A stretch of 56,028 bases of DNA from Thelonectria olida (lineage: Eukaryota > Ascomycota > Sordariomycetes > Hypocreales > Nectriaceae), in NCBI GenBank assembly GCA_020736575.1, contig JAGPYM010000100.1:1-56028 (forward strand). The letters run 5' to 3'. This document shows positions 11,458-21,178 of the stretch, one piece after another. The translations under genes and the position numbers were made by a program. Each line of letters opens with the position of its first letter. Position 1 is the first letter of the stretch. The notes below the pieces were generated by a model. That model was not told the origin of the DNA, ran no database searches, and saw only the letters and a list, made by a program, of their open reading frames with translations.

Positions 11458-12690
11458 ATGTCTGTCATCTGCGTGCTCGGAGCTACGGGTTCCCAAGGAG
11501 GCTCGGTGTGTGCCGCTCTCCAGCAGAATCCAAAGTGGGCAGTGCGAGCCATCACTCGCAACCCCGCTGGTGCCTCTGCAAAGAAACTGCTTGATCAGGT
11601 AAAGTTGATAGTAGTAGATAGATCTCAATTAACGCTAACCGCCTTGGGTGCAGGGAATTGAGGTCGTGGCTGCGGATGCCAACGACGAGGCCTCCCTTGT
11701 TAAAGCTTTCGAGGCGAGTCTATACCAGAACGGTTGCTCTGTTTTCACTAGCAAAAGCTGACCTAGAACTCAATACGCAGGGAGCATCTGCCGTTTTCGC
11801 GTTAACAAACTACAACTGGTAATCACACTCAGGCTTGTTTAGGCGTACATTGCCAGCTAACATGGGACAAACCTAGGGAAACGGTTGTCAAGTCAGGTCG
11901 GGACGCTGCCGGCGAAGAGGAGAAAACCCAACAGATCAACATCGCGAACGCAGCAGCAAAGACGCCAACCCTACGCCATTATGTGATGAGTTCGCTGCCC
12001 CCGGCTAGTGTTGTGTCAGACGGTGCCTTGAAGGTTCCCCATTTTGACTACAAGCATGCCGCCTACCAATGGATCGAGGCGAATCATCCCGATCTTGCGC
12101 TCAAGACGACCCAAATCTGGCTGGGCTGGTATCCAACGAACATGGCTTACAACCCAATGACCAAAATGATTCCAGTAGTAAGTGCTACTGCCACGATGGG
12201 CACTCCCCGTGAAGAGTGGCATCCAGCTTCTACGAAAAAACAGGCGCTAATAACCTCCACAACTTCTTAGCCTGGATCCGATGCCCATATTTGGCTTCAA
12301 CCCAATAAGCCAGATGCTATCCTCCCCATTGGTGGCGACGTGCAGCATAACGTGGGTGTTGTAGTGGAGGGAGTCTTAGAAGCTGGGCTAAATGTGCACG
12401 GGAAGATTGCTATTATAATTACTGACTATCTCAAAATTTCGGAGGTTGTCAAGGTCTGGGAGAGTCTTACGGGCAAAAAAGGAGTCTATCTCGAACTCCC
12501 TGATGAGCAGATGCAGCAAATTTGGGGTGTTGCTGGGGAGGAGTTGGCCTCACAACTACGTTGGAGTGAGCGCTATCCGAGTTGGCACGATCTGTTTCCA
12601 GAGAAGGTCATCACTTTCAGCCAGCTCGGTGTTGAGGGCAAGATCAGAAACTTGAAGCAGGCTCTGGAAAACATTAAAGACGCCCTGTAA
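11458..12690 (+). CDS. NmrA-like family NAD(P)-binding protein (NmrA 1)
   Basis: Five exons (11458-11598, 11654-11713, 11781-11818, 11877-12177, 12271-12690) join in frame to 319 aa. The start MSVICVLGATGSQGGSV carries the GxxGxxG dinucleotide loop. The family text includes RAITRNPAG, VVAADANDEASLVKAFE, AVFALTNYNW, QQINIANAAAKT, RHYVMSSLPPAS, VPHFDYKHAAYQWI and LPIGGDVQHNVGVVVEGVL. NmrA-like proteins are SDR-fold redox sensors or reductases; the active-site Tyr-Lys pair is not evident. The second intron (11714-11780) would start with GC (GCGAGT) rather than GT. A decayed relative of this gene lies next to the retrotransposon at about 30780-31400. Confidence 0.9.
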
Positions 12691-13246
12691 GAGCGACGCA
12701 TCTTGAATTCTTGATGCCAGATTGACTGTTGCACAGATCAATTCATTCTTGAGTAAATTTGCTCTTTACATGTAATGAACATACTTCTATCAATTCTTAT
12801 CAATGTTCATGTTGTCAATCCCTCTTTGTCCTTCGCGTGAACCAACGGGCAAACAGAGTTCTCATCGACAAAAGGCGACTTACGAGGCACCGAACGGTAC
12901 CACTAGGGAGACCCTGCTACTTTTTTACGTCCGTAGAACTCAAGTAGATTTTTGCCCACCCATAGGGAGAGTTAAGAATACCTTCACTTCATTCCCGTAT
13001 CTCCCCCTGTTAGGTACCCGTTTGCTCGTGCAATTAGCAATTGTAAACGATCATGTCACGAAGTTGGGAAAAGTTGGTACAACCAGTCGCTCTGGACCTG
13101 GATTCCTATGATAGTTGGAACGACTTCACATCCCACCGACTGGCTAGGTTCGCATCATTTGCCACAATGTCTAATAAGCCAGGCTTTGCAATATATCTTA
13201 ATGTCTTCTTTTAGCATCTTCTTTTGCTACTGCATTTATTGCTCAT
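12691..13246. other. Intergenic region between convergent NmrA-like genes
   Basis: Nothing coding is recognised. It should hold the 3' ends of both flanking genes. A variant of the CCCCGTTA motif (TCCCGTATCTCCCCCTGTTA) lies at 12992-13011. Confidence 0.5.
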
Positions 13247-14309
13247 CTACAGCCTTTTAGTGACAGGGTTTCGATAGACAGTAGGTAGCAGGTCCAGCGG
13301 GACGCTTCTCATGAAATCCTCAAAAGATAGAGCTCGAACCTCGGGATACTTCAAATTGTTAAGATATGGTCCCACGTACGTCTGTTCGTTTATCATATAG
13401 TGCTGGTAGAACCTGATAGACTTATTAGCTATTGAGCGAAGAAAATACAATTACTTCAACTAACAGGGCCATGTACTGATGTGGCTGGCTCGACGGCTGG
13501 TTTCGCACATCCCACATTTCATCATACAGCTCTTTGGCTGAGCCCTTCACCACGACCTTGGCCTTGATGTCATAGGCCCTTTGGTAAGCCTGGGCAATAT
13601 CATCCATGGACTTGGTGTCGCCAATAACTAGTCGTTGATTAGCATTGCATTAGACAAAATCTTCCACGGGTAATAGATCGGACTTACAGCGTTGCACTCC
13701 GACAGCAAATTTGTCAAGGACCACGCGTGCTGTGAACTCCGCGGCGTTTTCGTACGATGTTCCTTCAAAGAGAACTCCTGGTTCGCCCCAATGCGAGAAG
13801 GCATGGGTTTGAGAGTCATAGATGCCGAAGTAGGGACTGAAAAGAGTTTCAAAGAAGACCCCAATCAGGACATGAACACCTTGGACGAACTGCTTGGTTT
13901 CCAAATAAGCCTTGATATGCTTCATTGGATCCTTTGTGAAGAGTTGACCGAGCTCGAGCTTGGTATAATCTAGCGACCAGTCGCTAGCCATATAACGCGG
14001 AACTTTCACCTCTTCACACGCATCGATGAGAACTTTCTGTCCTTCAATCATGAGCTCGTCGTCTCCCTGATAACAGCACACAACGATATCACAGCCCTTG
14101 ACAAACTCGGAAACCCGTTCGCGGTCGAGCGCGGCCCCTTCCATAATTTCGATTTGCGGCAACAATGACAAGGATTGCGAGAGTTTTGCCCGATTTCGAC
14201 AAAACCCACGAATGGACGCATTCTCGCTTTGAAGTAGCTTAGAAGTCAGAAGTTGGCCAAACTGACCAGTGATGCCTGCTACTCCAACAAGGATGGCCAT
14301 TTCGGTCAA
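13247..14309 (-). CDS. NmrA/isoflavone-reductase-like NAD(P)-binding protein (NmrA 2)
   Basis: Three exons on the minus strand (14309-13688, 13627-13465, 13412-13247) join in frame to 316 aa. Introns are 60 nt (GTAAGT...CTAG) and 52 nt (GTTAGT...TCAG, with a GCTAATA branch-like sequence). The N-terminus AILVGVAGITGQFGQLL is the dinucleotide-binding loop. Later text (GCDIVVCCYQGDDELMIEGQ, RYMASDWSLDYTKLELGQ, DPMKHIKAYLE, NAAEFTARVVLDKFAVG, YPEVRALSFEDFMRS) is typical of fungal isoflavone reductase/NmrA relatives that reduce aromatic or enone substrates or act as redox sensors. An alternative start three codons in (14300) is equally plausible. It is only distantly related to NmrA 1. Confidence 0.9.
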
Positions 14310-15365
14310 GGGATGCGAGATTTTGCAAGATTGAGAGGGTCAATACAAAGGCTGAGGAACGAAATCGAGGTTGGAATGGGCTGTGAATTTTCATTGTCCC
14401 TACTGGCGAGGCTTTACTTATACCAACCGCTGAGGGCCAAACAATACAGGGTAATACAGCAACGATGAAATGAAAAGGGCGTCCGACAGTTCCGGAGCCC
14501 CGCCCACATATTGATCACTCTCCGGTGACAAAGTCCAACATGCCACTTGCGGAAGGCATGTGATTGGGTCAGTCGTGCAGCCTTGATTCGTCGTTTGTTC
14601 ATTGCATCCCGTCGATCTTTGGCGCTGGGTCTAGGCGGGGGTAGTTAGGAAACCGAATTTGAGCCCTGTCGGTCGTGGTTCCTAATGTGCCATTTCCCCT
14701 CCTGGGCAAGGGTCCTCGCACTTTGATATTGCGGCCAGACGGTATGCCCCCGAGATCCGCGAACCCCTCCCAATCATCAAGGTTACAGACTTCGAGCTTC
14801 AAGGACTCACAAGGCACCACGATGCTTCTAACATGCTATTGCACGTCTGTAGCGGTTCAATTACAATGTGCTTTGTTGTTCTCCGAGACGGCCTTGGCCA
14901 CCAGGGCTCAATGCTAAGATCCATTCTTTCAATTGCCATGTGCTAGCGAGAACCATGCCAAGTCGAACGAGCGGCTCCTATCCCCTTGAGTTGGCTAAGG
15001 CGTAGACTACGAAACGCATCTATGATATCATACTTTATCCGTCCTGGTTGGCTAAGCGTCGCAACTCTGGTTTATTAACAAGAAAGCGGTCATTTGACGG
15101 GATCGAATGAACTTCTAGTTAGCAGACGCTTTGGCATATTTAACGGGATGGGGACAGTTGTCTCTTGAGCAAAAGGTTTCGGCGCCATCAATAGGTTAGC
15201 GTGGGCACATCTGGACATGTGGAAGCTCTCAAAGTGATTTCAGTGTAATCAATAACCGCAGAGACAAGTCATGTTAGTCAACAGATATGAATTGAAGTGT
15301 ACTATCGTGGCATTCTAAAACGCCATCTACTTGTGACCCATAAGAGTCGAGCCATGACACCCAAC
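14310..15365. other. Long intergenic stretch, no gene recognised
   Basis: Only short frames without motifs (for example 14675-14917 plus, 14414-14602 minus). The left part should carry the promoter of the minus-strand NmrA-like gene; the right part lies downstream of the minus-strand hydrolase. Nothing else is supported. Confidence 0.5.
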
Positions 15366-17060
15366 TCAATTGATGACAGGAAGCACTAGATACGATTCGT
15401 AAAACGGACCTGTGTAGATGTAATGCTTGCCCTGGTTCACGGTTCGCTCATGGAACTGCACTACATCTGGCGTAGTGTGTCGGAAGCAGTCGTTGCCCTG
15501 GATCTTGATCCTCAGGGTCTCGCCTGGTCGGAACAGGGTCGACGTGGGAAGGATCTCAATATCGACTGGAACAACTTCATCTGGTCGCAAGAGAAGCCGG
15601 CGGTGATGGGGGTGCCAAGGTCGATCGGTGGTGCTGCGATTGACGACAAGTTCCCGGTGGCTCACACGAAGCCAGCCAAGACCAAGAGGCCCGTCATCGA
15701 CCATGGAGAAAGCCACGAACGGAGCGACCTTTCCGTCGACTCCAATCTTGTCTAGTTGCACAAACAAGTCCATGTCGTCCCCCTTCTCCGTCGAGACATA
15801 GAGCCGGAGTCGCATGCCTCCCGTGAGTTCCGTATCCTTGTTGAACTGGTGTGTAAAGTGCAGCGAGTTGTCCTGCACGGTGGACTCATATGACGCGATA
15901 GACGTCTTTTTCTGTTCATTCGGCCCAAACTGCATTGATTCCGCGTCAAGATAGTACTTGGTGTACTCGGTACGAGCCAGGGGCCACTCGTTTTCACCTC
16001 GGAAAGTCCCCTGCCACGCCCGATCGCGCACCTCCATCCTCACACGAGGAAAGTTGTCAACCTCGCTCTTTTCTCCTTTCAAATACTTCTTGAAGAAGGC
16101 ATCTTGGCGAGCAACACTCTCCTCTTCAAAGAAGTAGCGCCACTTCTTGCGGCCATGAATCTCAAGCCATTTGTCCTTGGAGCTTACCCCAGTCCAGCCG
16201 TTGAGGCATCCCCGGGTGTGCATGCCGTGGTCACCCCAGTCAATCACGGCATAGACAGGTGCGGTGATGTTGGAGAGGGTCTCGTACTTGTCCTTGGATC
16301 GGTGGTAGGCATCATACAGCGGATGTTCCTCGTGATTCTTGATCCAATCTTCAACAAGATTGGGGCCGCAACGGCAGGACCACATGGTGAAATGCATAAA
16401 CTTGGTCTCCGGGATACCACCATGGTGGCTGTAATCGCGATAGAGATCTGTAAATCCTTCCCAAGGCATGAAACAGGCAAGATGAGGGGGTTTGGTCGCG
16501 GCGATGCCCCATTGGATAATGGCAAGATACGAGACTCCGACCATCCCGACCTTGCCGTTGGACCAGGGCTGTGTGCCCAGCCACTCAATCGTATCATGGC
16601 CGTCCTGGCTCTCTTTCTTGCTAAAGACTTCCAGGTTGCCCTCCGAGCCCCAGGAGCCACGGCTATCGCCATTGACGACGATGTAGCCCTTCTTGGTCCA
16701 AGTGATAGGGTCCACTCCCTCCCAGACGGCATATTTCGAAACCCAGCCATCGGGAACACCAGCGCCGGGAAAGATAGCAAACGTCTTGGGCCCGTGCTTG
16801 CCGTAAGGACTGAAGGTAAAAATGACCGGCAGCTTTTCCTTGACGCCTTCAGGGCGGAAGATGTCGACGTATATGTTGACTCCATCGCGCATAGGCACGG
16901 GCACGTCCCAGGTTATTTCCATGCCATCGGCCATCTCCGTCTGGTTGATTCGGAGGCCAGGATGCTTGCCTTCTTTGGGATCAAGGCCTTTCCTCCAATA
17001 GAAGGGCTGAATGCCCCATGTATTGGCATTTTCGATGTCTTTGATGGCCGCGGACGTCAT
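15366..17060 (-). CDS. CocE/NonD-family alpha/beta hydrolase (X-Pro dipeptidyl-peptidase S15-like)
   Basis: A single-exon gene for 564 aa. The N-terminal domain shows VPMRDGVNIYVDIFRPEG, FSPYGKHG and NGDSRGSWGSEG. The nucleophile elbow is GVSYLA (Ser about 177), followed by WEGFTDLYRDYSHHGGIP. A candidate acid Asp is in VIDWGDHGMHTRG and a candidate His in EIHGRKKW. The C-terminal half has the jelly-roll-like features of this family (LRLYVSTEKGDDMDLFVQLDK, ADS-type LGWLRVSHRE, VVPVDIEILPTSTLFRPGETLRI). Family members hydrolyse esters or amides, as in cocaine esterase. No signal peptide is seen, so it is probably intracellular. It is divergent from the Baeyer-Villiger-type gene at 17717 across about 650 bp, which suggests co-regulation: an ester made by that enzyme could be this hydrolase's substrate (inference). 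Confidence 0.93.
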   Translation of the reverse strand: MTSAAIKDIENANTWGIQPFYWRKGLDPKEGKHPGLRINQTEMADGMEITWDVPVPMRDGVNIYVDIFRPEGVKEKLPVIFTFSPYGKHGPKTFAIFPGAGVPDGWVSKYAVWEGVDPITWTKKGYIVVNGDSRGSWGSEGNLEVFSKKESQDGHDTIEWLGTQPWSNGKVGMVGVSYLAIIQWGIAATKPPHLACFMPWEGFTDLYRDYSHHGGIPETKFMHFTMWSCRCGPNLVEDWIKNHEEHPLYDAYHRSKDKYETLSNITAPVYAVIDWGDHGMHTRGCLNGWTGVSSKDKWLEIHGRKKWRYFFEEESVARQDAFFKKYLKGEKSEVDNFPRVRMEVRDRAWQGTFRGENEWPLARTEYTKYYLDAESMQFGPNEQKKTSIASYESTVQDNSLHFTHQFNKDTELTGGMRLRLYVSTEKGDDMDLFVQLDKIGVDGKVAPFVAFSMVDDGPLGLGWLRVSHRELVVNRSTTDRPWHPHHRRLLLRPDEVVPVDIEILPTSTLFRPGETLRIKIQGNDCFRHTTPDVVQFHERTVNQGKHYIYTGPFYESYLVLPVIN

Positions 17061-17716
17061 GGTGAGATGCGAGATAGATCAAAGGGTGATAAAGTCTGGC
17101 AGTTGCTGAACTTCAAGCCGTAATGATTGAGAAGCAGATATAAGTGCGAAGAACTATGCCTCAATGATGAAGTTGGGCTTTCGACAACCTATATTATAGT
17201 GATTGAAAGTAACTATTGTTTTTCGGGTTTCCACAATGACCACAGCCATTTACGGTATTCATGGGAAGTTGTCACCACTTCTACCAGAGGAAAGACGATT
17301 CCGCTGCCTCTCCTCAATTCCGGTAAGGCACCGGAAGCACTTTAGTGTATCGGGTTGCCGTGAATGATCTGTCCCCGTTATTTCCGCAGCTGGTATCCGC
17401 GACCTGCTCGGCATCTGAGTTCTGGCTTAACTCCCCGTTAAGTCCCCGAGAGACGTCCTCGGTCAGTTTGGATGAGCTCCGGAACGGATGCCCGCGGGGG
17501 AGGGGGAGGTACGGCATCACTGATTGTTACAGGCGTTGCAACACCGAGTGGATGAAGCTGCTGAACAATATTGGTCTCTCGGTACTTAGTATTTGAAGGT
17601 TCGACTGCTGTAAATTTAAGATGATGGAAAAGATATCGATTATCCCGCCAGTTACGATCTCACGATATTATCAACTCTGTTTCTGAACTCTCAAGTTCGC
17701 TTGATTGACACACAAG
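17061..17716. promoter_or_regulatory. Divergent promoter region, hydrolase / Baeyer-Villiger-type gene
   Basis: No gene. It separates two divergently transcribed genes. The CCCCGTTA core occurs at 17372-17379 and again as TTAACTCCCCGTTAAGTCCCCG at 17427-17448 (three half-sites, given here with its positions). A TATA-like ATTATAG/CTATAAT sequence lies near 17190, about 130 bp from the hydrolase ATG. Confidence 0.6.
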
Positions 17717-19087
17717 ATGGCCTCTGCATCAGTCGTCGAGATTTCTCAGGACAATGTGGGCGTTTTCCACATTCCCCAAATCCCTGATGAAACCATTACA
17801 ACGGCGAATGAGCTGCTGCAGACAAATCACGAGCAACATCATGTCTTTTTCAACGATCGATTTCACAATCACATCACCCATTACATATTGACTCAGGCTG
17901 CCCTAGGGGCTACTCCCACGCAAATGCGCCGAGCCTACGCTCAAGAAAAGACACTTCAGCGTCCGCAATACCCTGTTGACGAGCAAGTAGTCAGCCAACT
18001 CCAAGATGAAGATTACTTTATCCGTTGTCTGTCTCAGCCACAGAACTATCATAACTACCTACGCTTTTTCGAGAGGCAAATTTCTGAGCGAGGAGTCGGC
18101 CCAGTTGTGTCCGAGTATCTGTTTTCCGGTTCTCGAATCGCAGAATCTCTGCTTTCCCGCATGTTTGCGAGTTAGTAACCCTTTAGATATTATGGCAATA
18201 ACTCAGCTAACCTTGCGGACTTTGTAGGCTTTTTGCATCCTGTGATCCACTTCGGATTTGGCCTCGAGTTTAACCAGCCCGCCATCGTCGCAGAAGGGCT
18301 TGCTCAAAGCGCGGTTCATCAACCTGAAGTCGCCCACTTCTTCAATGGCATCAAAACCGCTGAAGGGTCTTTGAACGACAAGGCGGGCCGGCCAATGATC
18401 GATCTCATTCGAGAGATAGAACAGGACGACAAAATCCGCACGGCTACGTGTTGGGGGGACGGAAGCTGGATCGACGACAATCCACTCGCCAGAGCCCCAG
18501 AGGAGCTCTGGCAGATCGCTTCACAGTGGCGAGTCTCGCCGGAACAGCTAGAGCAGAAGACAGCCGAGATGATCAATGTCTGTACCTTCTACACGGCAGC
18601 TGCTCAACGACCGGACAAGCAACATAAACTCGACTTTTTCCTCATTCACAACATCAATTGCTCCGTCTTCTTCTCTGCACTACTCGACAAGGATTGGATG
18701 CGTGCTGAAGATAAAGCGCGATTGCTGGAATGGAAAGGTCGCTTCGACATCGTCGCTTACGCAGCTCGAGGCAGTCCTCGGCTCCGTATCGAAGAAGTCG
18801 TAAATTACCGGCCCAGGAAGCCAGAGATGGATTGGGAGCAGCTTTTCAAACGCGTGAATGCTTTCTTAGACGACTCCCATGTGACCAAGCTCCTCCGAGC
18901 GCTGGCAAATGGCGCGAAGGTATGCCGGCCATACGAATCGAGGTCAGACTTTCCAATGAAGAGCAATATGTTTCTGTTGACTGCACATATTGCTTTGGAT
19001 TCAACTGAGGATGCATTGTACCCGGATAGATGGGTCAAAGGTGCCGGGTTTGAGCAGCAGTGGGAGAAGTTCCGGGATAGGGATTGA
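17717..19087 (+). CDS. AflY / questin-oxidase-like protein (Baeyer-Villiger oxidase family)
   Basis: Two exons (17717-18170, 18228-19087; intron 57 nt, GTTAGT...GTAG) join in frame to 437 aa. Family landmarks include HHVFFNDRFHNHITHYIL near the N-terminus, LGATPTQMRRAYAQE, FFERQI and LFSGSRIAESLL. HPVIHFGFGLEFNQPAIVAEGLAQ and DFFLIHNINCSVFF follow. This matches the questin-oxidase-like family that includes AflY/HypA of the aflatoxin route and the fungal anthraquinone ring-cleaving questin oxidases. Those cofactor-poor enzymes are associated with Baeyer-Villiger-type oxygen insertion into polycyclic ketones. No signal peptide or membrane segment is seen. An ATG four codons upstream (17705) is possible. 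No polyketide synthase accompanies it here, so it may serve an exogenous or distantly made substrate. Confidence 0.9.
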
Positions 19088-19530
19088 AGTGTTCGTTTTC
19101 TTAAAGCCTCTATAACGTTGTCTTCCCAGTGCAAATCTATTTCATTCTAGCTTGCATGCCATGGATGCAGCACCATTGCCATGATGTGCAGATTTCTACT
19201 GTATGCTAGGAGTGACGTACGTCAAATTCGTAGCGTTCAAGAGTACGTCTTCTTTTGTGATGTGGCATGAACACATCCATGTGGACATGTCTTTATGGCC
19301 AGTTGGCCCCCCGTCTAGACACCATGCTTGAAAGTATGTAACCTGTTGATTGAGGAGCCGTGTAACTGTTATCATGGACATTATAACCTTGTTACGATGA
19401 AGATGGGAACTTGAGCACACTTCAACACATATGGATCGGATAATTCACATAGACAAAAAGCGAAGGCGAGTCTGGTCGAAAGCATTATGAATTTATTCAT
19501 TACTACTGAGTCTTGGCCGATTGAGGCATT
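19088..19530. other. Intergenic region between convergent genes
   Basis: Nothing coding recognised. A perfect 12-bp palindrome TGACGTACGTCA lies at 19213-19224. It sits downstream of both flanking genes, so a promoter role is not obvious. Confidence 0.5.
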
Positions 19531-20116
19531 CTAAAGTGCACTTTTGGCCAATGTGCTGGTCAATATCTGAGGATCCTTTGTCGATCAGCGTTCATTCTTC
19601 GGATGATGAGATAATGGATACTCACCAGGTACAGTGTCAGTTTGTCAATGACATGCCGACCATCCACCTCCTTCAGCACAAAGTGAGCTGCGCTCTTATC
19701 CTCAATAAGAGATCCATCAGGGCACGTCCATTCGTAGCTCGTGAGAATGATCAATTCTCGCCCTGCTGGGTCATAGGTATACGCTTTCAAGGGTTCGTGT
19801 TTCAGGCCGGGAAACGACTTCCAAAAGTTTACAATATGCTTCTCCGTTGCTTCATGAGGGCTGAGTCAGTCACCTTGCCCATGTTGAAAGAAGAAACAGG
19901 GATAAGCAAAGAAGGAGCCCAGCTAGACGTACCAGCATGACCTTTGAACACATGGCCAAAAGCTCTGAATTCCCCATCCTGAGCAAAGGTTTCGCTCCAA
20001 GCTTTGCCCTCTTCGGGTGTCGTCCCATCAAGGAGCCGGTAGAAGGTAGAGAAAAAGTCCCTCTCTGCGGCACTGATATGGCTCGGCCAAGAAATGGTTG
20101 ATCCGTTTTGAGCCAT
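19531..20116 (-). CDS. SnoaL/NTF2-like small protein
   Basis: The minus-strand gene starts at 20116 (MAQNGSTISWPSHISAAERDFF). Exon 1 (20116-19933) ends in GHVFKGHA. An 83-nt intron (GTACGT...GAAG) joins it in frame to exon 2 (19849-19626): ATEKHIVNFWKSFPGLKHEPLKAYTYD, DGSLIEDKSAAHFVLKEVDGRHVIDKL. A third short exon follows the GTGAGT donor at 19625. Two acceptors are possible, giving either a stop at 19531-19533 or a slightly longer, different C-terminus, so the 3' end is uncertain. At about 140-150 aa with a cone-like alpha+beta layout it fits the SnoaL/NTF2-like family, whose members include polyketide cyclases, isomerases and dehydratases. It could act on the product of the SDR/Baeyer-Villiger genes (inference). 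Confidence 0.78.
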
Positions 20117-20795
20117 TTGGAAACAAGATTTTGTAGATTGAATAAGGGAGTCAAAATATGAGGAGAAGAGAAAAAGATGATAAAATCACTTTTGGAGTCC
20201 ATGTAGTCTAGCACAGGTCGAACGCAAGGCTTAAGTAGTGCACCTGCTAATAGTTCGTGATCTAATGCAGTAGGCCCCATGGTTCTCTGAGTGCCTTGTG
20301 TGGCTTGGTAAACCCCATGGGGCCCCGGATGACCCCACGATTTGGGAACACCGGGGTTGAAAGGCTCTCCGGGACACCGCGGAAGGAGATCAACGGCGGA
20401 AAGAGACTTGGCGTTATCCTTTGGTGCGGGAAGATCCGGAGAGCTCGGAAACGTAAGCTATTGCCTGGGCCCCCAATCCCTTCTCTCCTCCGTCCTGCTT
20501 GCTCTTCTCCAAACAATCTATTCCGAGCTTAACTACGGACCGGATGTCGTTCCGTACTCCAACTTCCGTATGCAATTATAGCTCCCCTATCTACCCGCGA
20601 CTCGGCCTACTCGGGTCGCGAAGCCGGCAAACCCCAGCTGCTAGTTTCGCATTTCAAACAAATATCTGTTCTATGATGAAGCTACCGCGTAATCCTTCCA
20701 TCATTAGTCTGACTGCTAGTCAACTTGATTCTACTCATTACGTTTTCAATTATCAGAAATTCCAATGAACAACTCATCACCCATCCCCATTGCAA
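20117..20795. other. Intergenic region upstream of the SnoaL-like gene
   Basis: No gene recognised. It is GC-rich with several CCGG-containing short palindromes (for example CCCCATGGGGCCCCGG near 20315) and should contain the promoter of the minus-strand SnoaL-like gene at its left end. Confidence 0.45.
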
Positions 20796-20799
20796 TTAG

Positions 20800-21010
20800 G
20801 CGGGTCTTGTTGGACTCATTCTCGCCAAGGATAAGTTTTCCAACCACAGTCAATGTTGTCGCCGTCACCGGAGCAGCCCAAAGAATCGGCTTCGCTACCG
20901 CCTAGCTCTTTTTAAGTTAGTGCTTTTGTCATCCTACTTGATATTCAGGAGGCGAAACTCAAGGATTTAGAGAAAAGTAGCCAAGAGACGACTGTGTCGA
21001 CACTGTAAAG
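20800..21010 (+). pseudogene. Relic of an SDR gene (paralogue of SDR 2)
   Basis: The stretch reads, across one frame change, KDKFSN, then VVAVTGAAQRIGFATA, a stop, then ILLDIQE-like sequence. This parallels SDR 2 at 7155-7290 (KDKFSDQVVAVTGAAQGIGLTTAQLF...VILLDIQ) at both protein and DNA level. Only about the first quarter of the gene remains, with stops and a small insertion (extra TCAATG before the VVAVTG segment). Nothing downstream matches the rest of the SDR. It therefore records a truncated local duplication. Confidence 0.82.
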
Positions 21011-21178
21011 ATGTCTTCGTTGCGCATCCACTTCTAAATACCCAAACTACAGATAGATACCTCCTCTTATCTATGTAAGCCCATGTTGTAGTACAGCGCC
21101 ATGGTATATCTGGTTCAAGCACTTGAAAGATTCATTCATAGCGCTAGGATCCAGTCTTTTAACAGCACTCGCTTGATA

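Noticed and set aside
16104..17123. 339-codon plus-strand frame opposite the CocE-like hydrolase
   Set aside because: It is the antisense shadow of a clearly supported family protein; it has no recognisable motif and its composition follows the codon use of the minus-strand gene.
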